Shown here: positions 62,761 through 64,000 of the stretch, piece by piece | Layout of the letters: each line of letters opens with the position of its first letter | Position numbering within the stretch: position 1 is the stretch's first letter | Assembly: GCF_040276085.1 (NCBI RefSeq) | Contig: NZ_JBELOK010000010.1 | Coordinates: forward strand, 1 to 64,000 | DNA: 64,000 bases | Reading direction: 5' to 3' | From: Castellaniella sp040276085 | Lineage (GTDB): Bacteria; Pseudomonadota; Gammaproteobacteria; Burkholderiales; Burkholderiaceae_B | Notes under the pieces: generated by a model | The model's database searches: none | The model's input: the letters and a program-made list of their open reading frames with translations, nothing else | Told to the model about the DNA's origin: nothing | Position numbers and translations under genes: made by a program

Positions 62761-63972
62761 TTAGCTGTGCCGCCTGTGTTGCAAGACCAGATGGCACACC
62801 ATCCCGATCACCAGACCCCAGAAGGCGCTGCCGATACCCAGCAAGCTCATTCCGGAAGCAGTGGCCAGAAAGGTAATGAGAGCGGATTCCCGATGAGCGG
62901 GTATGGCCAGCGCGTCGTGCACGCTGCTGCCTAGCGTGCCCAGCAAGGCCAGGCCTGCGATGGCCGCTACCAGTTCTTGTGGAAAGGCTGCAAACAGGGC
63001 GACTACCGTGGCGCCGAAGATGCCTGTCAAAAAATAAAAAATACCGGCCCACACCGAAGCCTTGTAGCGCTCGCGTGAGTCGGGATCCGCATCCGGACTC
63101 ATGCAAATGGCAGCCGTGATGGCGGCCAGGTTATAGGCAAAGCCGCCAAACGGCGCCAGAATAATGCCCGTGAGGCCTGTCCAGGAAATCAGTGGGGATG
63201 CAGGCACGTGGCTGTAGCCGTTGGCCCTGAGCACTGCCAGGCCAGGCACGTTTTGTGATGTCATGGTGACAATAAACAAAGGTAGCGCGACACCGATCAG
63301 GGCAGAGACTGAAAACGATGGTGCCATCCATACAGGATGGGCGGGTGCCCAGTCGAGACCTCCCAGGGGCAACTGGCCTTGCAGGCTGGCCATCGCCATC
63401 CCGGCCAGCAAGGCCAGTGGCACGCTGTAGCGGGGCAACAATCGCCGGGCAAGGATAAAGGTGGCTACCATGACAAACACCAAAGCGGGTTGCGCTTGCA
63501 ATGAGGTAAACAGGTCCATCCCGAAGCGCAACAAGATGCCGGCCAGCATGGCTGAGGCCAGGTGGTGGGGTACCCAGTTCATGATTTTCTGGAACCAGCC
63601 TGTCATACCACACAGGGTGATCAACGCGGAGCTGACGATAAACACACCAATGGCCTGGGATAGCCCGATATCGCCAAGGCTGGTGGCCAGCAGGGCGGCT
63701 CCCGGGGTAGACCATGCTGTGAGTACCGGTGCTTTCCAGGCCAGTGACAGCCCGACACAGCTGAGCCCCATGCCGATGCCCAGCGCCCACATCCATGAAG
63801 CCAGTTGTGCATCTTGTGCGCCTGCTGCGCTGGCTGCCTGAAAGATGATGGCGACAGAGCTTGTATAACCCACCAGCACCGCAATAAAACCGGCTGACAG
63901 GTGTGAGATCTTGAACCAGGCACCAAGCCGGGAAAAGGCAGAAGCGGCCGGCTTTGGGCTTGGTGGTTTCAT
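62761..63972 (-). CDS. benE: BenE-family benzoate/H+ symporter
   Basis: This is a 403-residue membrane protein with about twelve hydrophobic helices, belonging to the BenE family of proton-coupled benzoate transporters. Family segments include the N-terminal FKISHLSAGFIAVLVGYTSS, TPGAALLATSLGDIGLSQAI and APFGGFAYNLAAITAAICM. It is convergent with mobA, and its promoter lies beyond the window end. With hydroxybenzoate genes next to it, it may import 3-hydroxybenzoate or benzoate (inference). No benzoate ring-hydroxylation genes are in the window. Confidence 0.92.
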   Translation of the reverse strand: MKPPSPKPAASAFSRLGAWFKISHLSAGFIAVLVGYTSSVAIIFQAASAAGAQDAQLASWMWALGIGMGLSCVGLSLAWKAPVLTAWSTPGAALLATSLGDIGLSQAIGVFIVSSALITLCGMTGWFQKIMNWVPHHLASAMLAGILLRFGMDLFTSLQAQPALVFVMVATFILARRLLPRYSVPLALLAGMAMASLQGQLPLGGLDWAPAHPVWMAPSFSVSALIGVALPLFIVTMTSQNVPGLAVLRANGYSHVPASPLISWTGLTGIILAPFGGFAYNLAAITAAICMSPDADPDSRERYKASVWAGIFYFLTGIFGATVVALFAAFPQELVAAIAGLALLGTLGSSVHDALAIPAHRESALITFLATASGMSLLGIGSAFWGLVIGMVCHLVLQHRRHS

Positions 63973-64000
63973 GTCGGACAGCCAGACATCAGCAAATAAT

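Noticed and set aside
43091..63972. Treating the aromatic block as a recently acquired mobile island
   Set aside because: No integrase, insertion sequence, tRNA gene or direct repeat was seen at its edges, and base composition looks similar to the neighbouring genes by eye.

Overview
The window looks like a chromosomal segment of a betaproteobacterium of the Burkholderiales, most likely family Alcaligenaceae (Bordetella, Castellaniella and Pusillimonas relatives). This is inferred from gene order: maf/rlmH/rsfS/nadD/hemF/purD/yebC, then ndk-rlmN-rodZ-like-ispG-hisS-yfgM-bamB-der-hisC-hfq-hflX-hflK-hflC-hisZ-purA, then rpsU-dnaG-rpoD. The DNA is fairly GC-rich and densely packed, with many 4-bp ATGA overlaps. 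The genus cannot be fixed from the sequence alone. I saw no tRNA, rRNA, CRISPR array, insertion sequence or phage gene, and no gene-free stretch longer than about 300 bases.

Region 1 (1-43.1 kb) is housekeeping. It opens with the tail of a TRAP transporter permease and a chemoreceptor. A minus-strand block follows: a DMT exporter, yebC, purD, hemF, nadD, rsfS, rlmH, pyk and maf. Next come a quinone oxidoreductase, fbp, pepN, a DUF4136 lipoprotein, an H-NS-type protein, a nitrilase-family hydrolase, tldD, pncB and valS. The plus-strand run from ndk to purA mixes RNA modification, isoprenoid, histidine and purine synthesis, outer-membrane assembly (BamB), Hfq and the HflX/HflK/HflC membrane quality-control genes. 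A phosphoribosyltransferase and the rpsU-dnaG-rpoD macromolecular-synthesis operon close it.

Region 2 (43.1-64 kb) is a catabolic module for hydroxybenzoates. PobA (4-hydroxybenzoate 3-monooxygenase, with its divergent AraC-type regulator PobR) and a MobA-type 3-hydroxybenzoate 4-monooxygenase both make protocatechuate. A complete protocatechuate 4,5-cleavage pathway (galD/ligU, ligJ, ligK, ligI, ligA, ligB, ligC, the order of the Comamonas pmd cluster) converts it to pyruvate and oxaloacetate. A divergent LysR regulator faces this operon across a clear palindrome. The operon continues without an evident terminator into a five-gene branched-chain-type ABC importer, followed by mobA; a BenE-family benzoate symporter lies convergently at the end. 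Three redox genes between pobA and lysR (an orphan VanB-type reductase, an aldo/keto reductase and a DUF1932 dehydrogenase) have no assigned step.

The most unusual item is the last ABC gene (59396-60715). It is a LivF ATPase fused in frame to a C-terminal hemerythrin-like (HHE) di-iron domain, encoded in the same operon as an oxygen- and Fe(II)-dependent ring-cleavage dioxygenase. This suggests uptake of the aromatic substrate could be tied to oxygen or iron status.
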